Shown: positions 6,596 to 7,035 of the stretch, one piece after another
Layout: every line of letters begins with the position of its first letter
How positions within the stretch are numbered: position 1 is the first letter of the stretch
Source: CAZFHZ01 sp964519015
GTDB taxonomy: Bacteria; Blakebacterota; Blakebacteria; Blakebacterales; CAYUVJ01
Reading direction: 5' to 3'
NCBI GenBank assembly: GCA_964519015.1
Contig: CAZFHZ010000152.1
Location: forward strand, 1-7,035
Length of the DNA stretch: 7,035 bases
Translations under genes and position numbers: made by a program
The notes under the pieces: generated by a model
Database searches by the model: none
The model's input: only the letters and a program-made list of their open reading frames with translations
Told to the model about the DNA's origin: nothing

Positions 6596-6700
6596 GAAGT
6601 GCGAACTGACAAAGTACTACCTGACATATTACTACCCGATACGGCGCTCCTGGAGAGAACACCACTAGATATGGCGTTCCCTGACCGGGCGCTTCCTCGA
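6596..6700. repeat. degenerate 15-base tandem repeat array, about seven units
   Basis: Cut at 15-base intervals from 6596, the sequence gives seven alignable units with rough consensus A-N-R-G-Y-R-C-T-M-C-C-T-G-A-Y. In at least five of seven units I count A at position 1, G at 4, C at 7, T at 8, C at 10, C at 11, G at 13 and A at 14. Periodicity is not visible beyond 6701. In one leftward frame the array reads SARSG, NAISS, GVLSR, SAVSG, SNMSG, STLSV: Ser follows the central residue in all six, and five centres are hydrophobic, as in pentapeptide-repeat proteins. That frame (GTG 6960 to TAA 6571) has no convincing gene around the repeats. The array may be a remnant of such a gene or non-coding repeats upstream of the aminotransferase. 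Confidence 0.55.
6607..6636. repeat. adjacent 15-base direct repeat pair upstream of the aminotransferase
   Basis: The sequences tgacaaagtactacc (6607-6621) and tgacatattactacc (6622-6636) are head-to-tail with no spacer and match at 13 of 15 positions. They are the best-conserved part of the 15-base array and are more AT-rich than their surroundings. They lie 40-69 bases upstream of the aminotransferase start, so they could also serve as a repeated operator. Confidence 0.65.
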
Positions 6701-7035
6701 GATGACCATAACGGCCGTTGTCTGGCCGGGCCACTTCGAAAATCGGGGACAGATGGGCTGAGCCCGTACGGCCAACTGCTGAGCCAGGGCAAAGGGTTGT
6801 CGTGGGCGATAGAGACCCATGGATACATACCAGAACTGGAAGGGAATAAACGCATCTCCATACCTGGAAGTTCCAAGTCTGGGTGAAGGGAGCAGGGAGA
6901 TCGGACTAGTAGACCGATAATCCAAATTCTCTTCTCCAATGCAGGAAAATTCTTACCCACAAAGCAATAAAGGCTCTTCAGGGTTTCTCATGGGTTCATG
7001 TCCAGTCCGCCACAGTGGAACAGGATGGCCATCCT
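6701..7035. other. gene-poor right end with lower GC and several small dyads
   Basis: No open frame here resembles a known protein. The longest leftward frame uses a GTG start with no ribosome binding site and gives Ser-, Pro- and Trp-rich translation typical of non-coding DNA. GC content visibly drops, especially at 6901-6990. Small perfect dyads are aacggccgtt (6710-6719), tggcc-g-ggcca (6723-6733), atcgg/ccgat around actagtaga (6900-6918) and ccac-a-gtgg (7010-7018). I see no tRNA or rRNA. Short rightward frames from ATGs at 6990, 6998 and 7025 run off the edge and cannot be judged. Confidence 0.45.
7022..7035. repeat. perfect 14-base palindrome at the window edge
   Basis: The last 14 bases, aggatggccatcct, equal their own reverse complement. 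The symmetry continues to the edge, so its true length is unknown. It could be a hairpin terminator, the loop end of a longer inverted repeat, or a protein-binding site. Confidence 0.6.

Noticed and set aside
6515..6886. Rightward ORF of 123 codons across the aminotransferase start
   Set aside because: It begins inside the aminotransferase gene, has no recognised domain and its repeated LPD pattern is simply the 15-base array read on the other strand.
6571..6960. Leftward ORF of 129 codons covering the 15-base array
   Set aside because: GTG start without ribosome binding site and unconvincing composition outside the repeats, ending within the aminotransferase leader. Kept only as the frame in which the repeats look like pentapeptides, not as a gene.
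6985..7018. T-loop-like ggttcatgtcc suggesting a tRNA
   Set aside because: The flanking bases do not form a T-stem and no acceptor or anticodon arm can be drawn.

Overview
The window is a GC-rich stretch of bacterial chromosome carrying five confidently recognisable protein genes and about 470 bases of gene-poor DNA at the right end. Codon third positions are dominated by G and C, genes are closely packed and start sites carry purine-rich ribosome binding sites, so a high-GC bacterium is clear. Nothing seen fixes the phylum. The membrane-anchored serine hydrolase, small-subunit catalase and zinc-binding RsgA are all widely distributed.

Layout: positions 1-200 hold a strong GC hairpin and a short imperfect direct repeat, followed by the only rightward gene, an amidase-signature hydrolase (201-1472). 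It converges, with only 28 bases between stop codons, on four leftward genes. Read in their own direction these are a class I/II PLP-dependent aminotransferase (6567-5431), the ribosome-assembly GTPase RsgA (5361-4297, or from 5382), a clade 3-type haem catalase (4168-2726) and a membrane-anchored beta-lactamase-fold serine hydrolase (2664-1501). Gaps within the leftward series are about 48-69, 128 and 61 bases. The aminotransferase and rsgA are probably cotranscribed: a 23-codon reading frame bridges them, overlapping the aminotransferase stop as ATGA and ending one base before an rsgA start codon. The catalase has a longer leader containing dyad symmetries and could have its own promoter. 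The serine hydrolase follows closely and may share the catalase transcript.

The genes do not form an obvious pathway. RsgA is housekeeping, catalase is peroxide defence, and the other three are enzymes of broad superfamilies whose substrates cannot be read from sequence. I see no phage, CRISPR, toxin-antitoxin, secretion or biosynthetic system, and I do not claim a new system.

The most unusual structures are outside ordinary coding logic. A degenerate array of about seven 15-base units lies directly upstream of the aminotransferase (6596-6700); in one leftward frame it reads as six pentapeptide-repeat-like units. A 14-base C homopolymer sits in the serine hydrolase coding strand just after its membrane anchor. 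The right end shows a drop in GC and ends in a 14-base perfect palindrome cut by the window edge.
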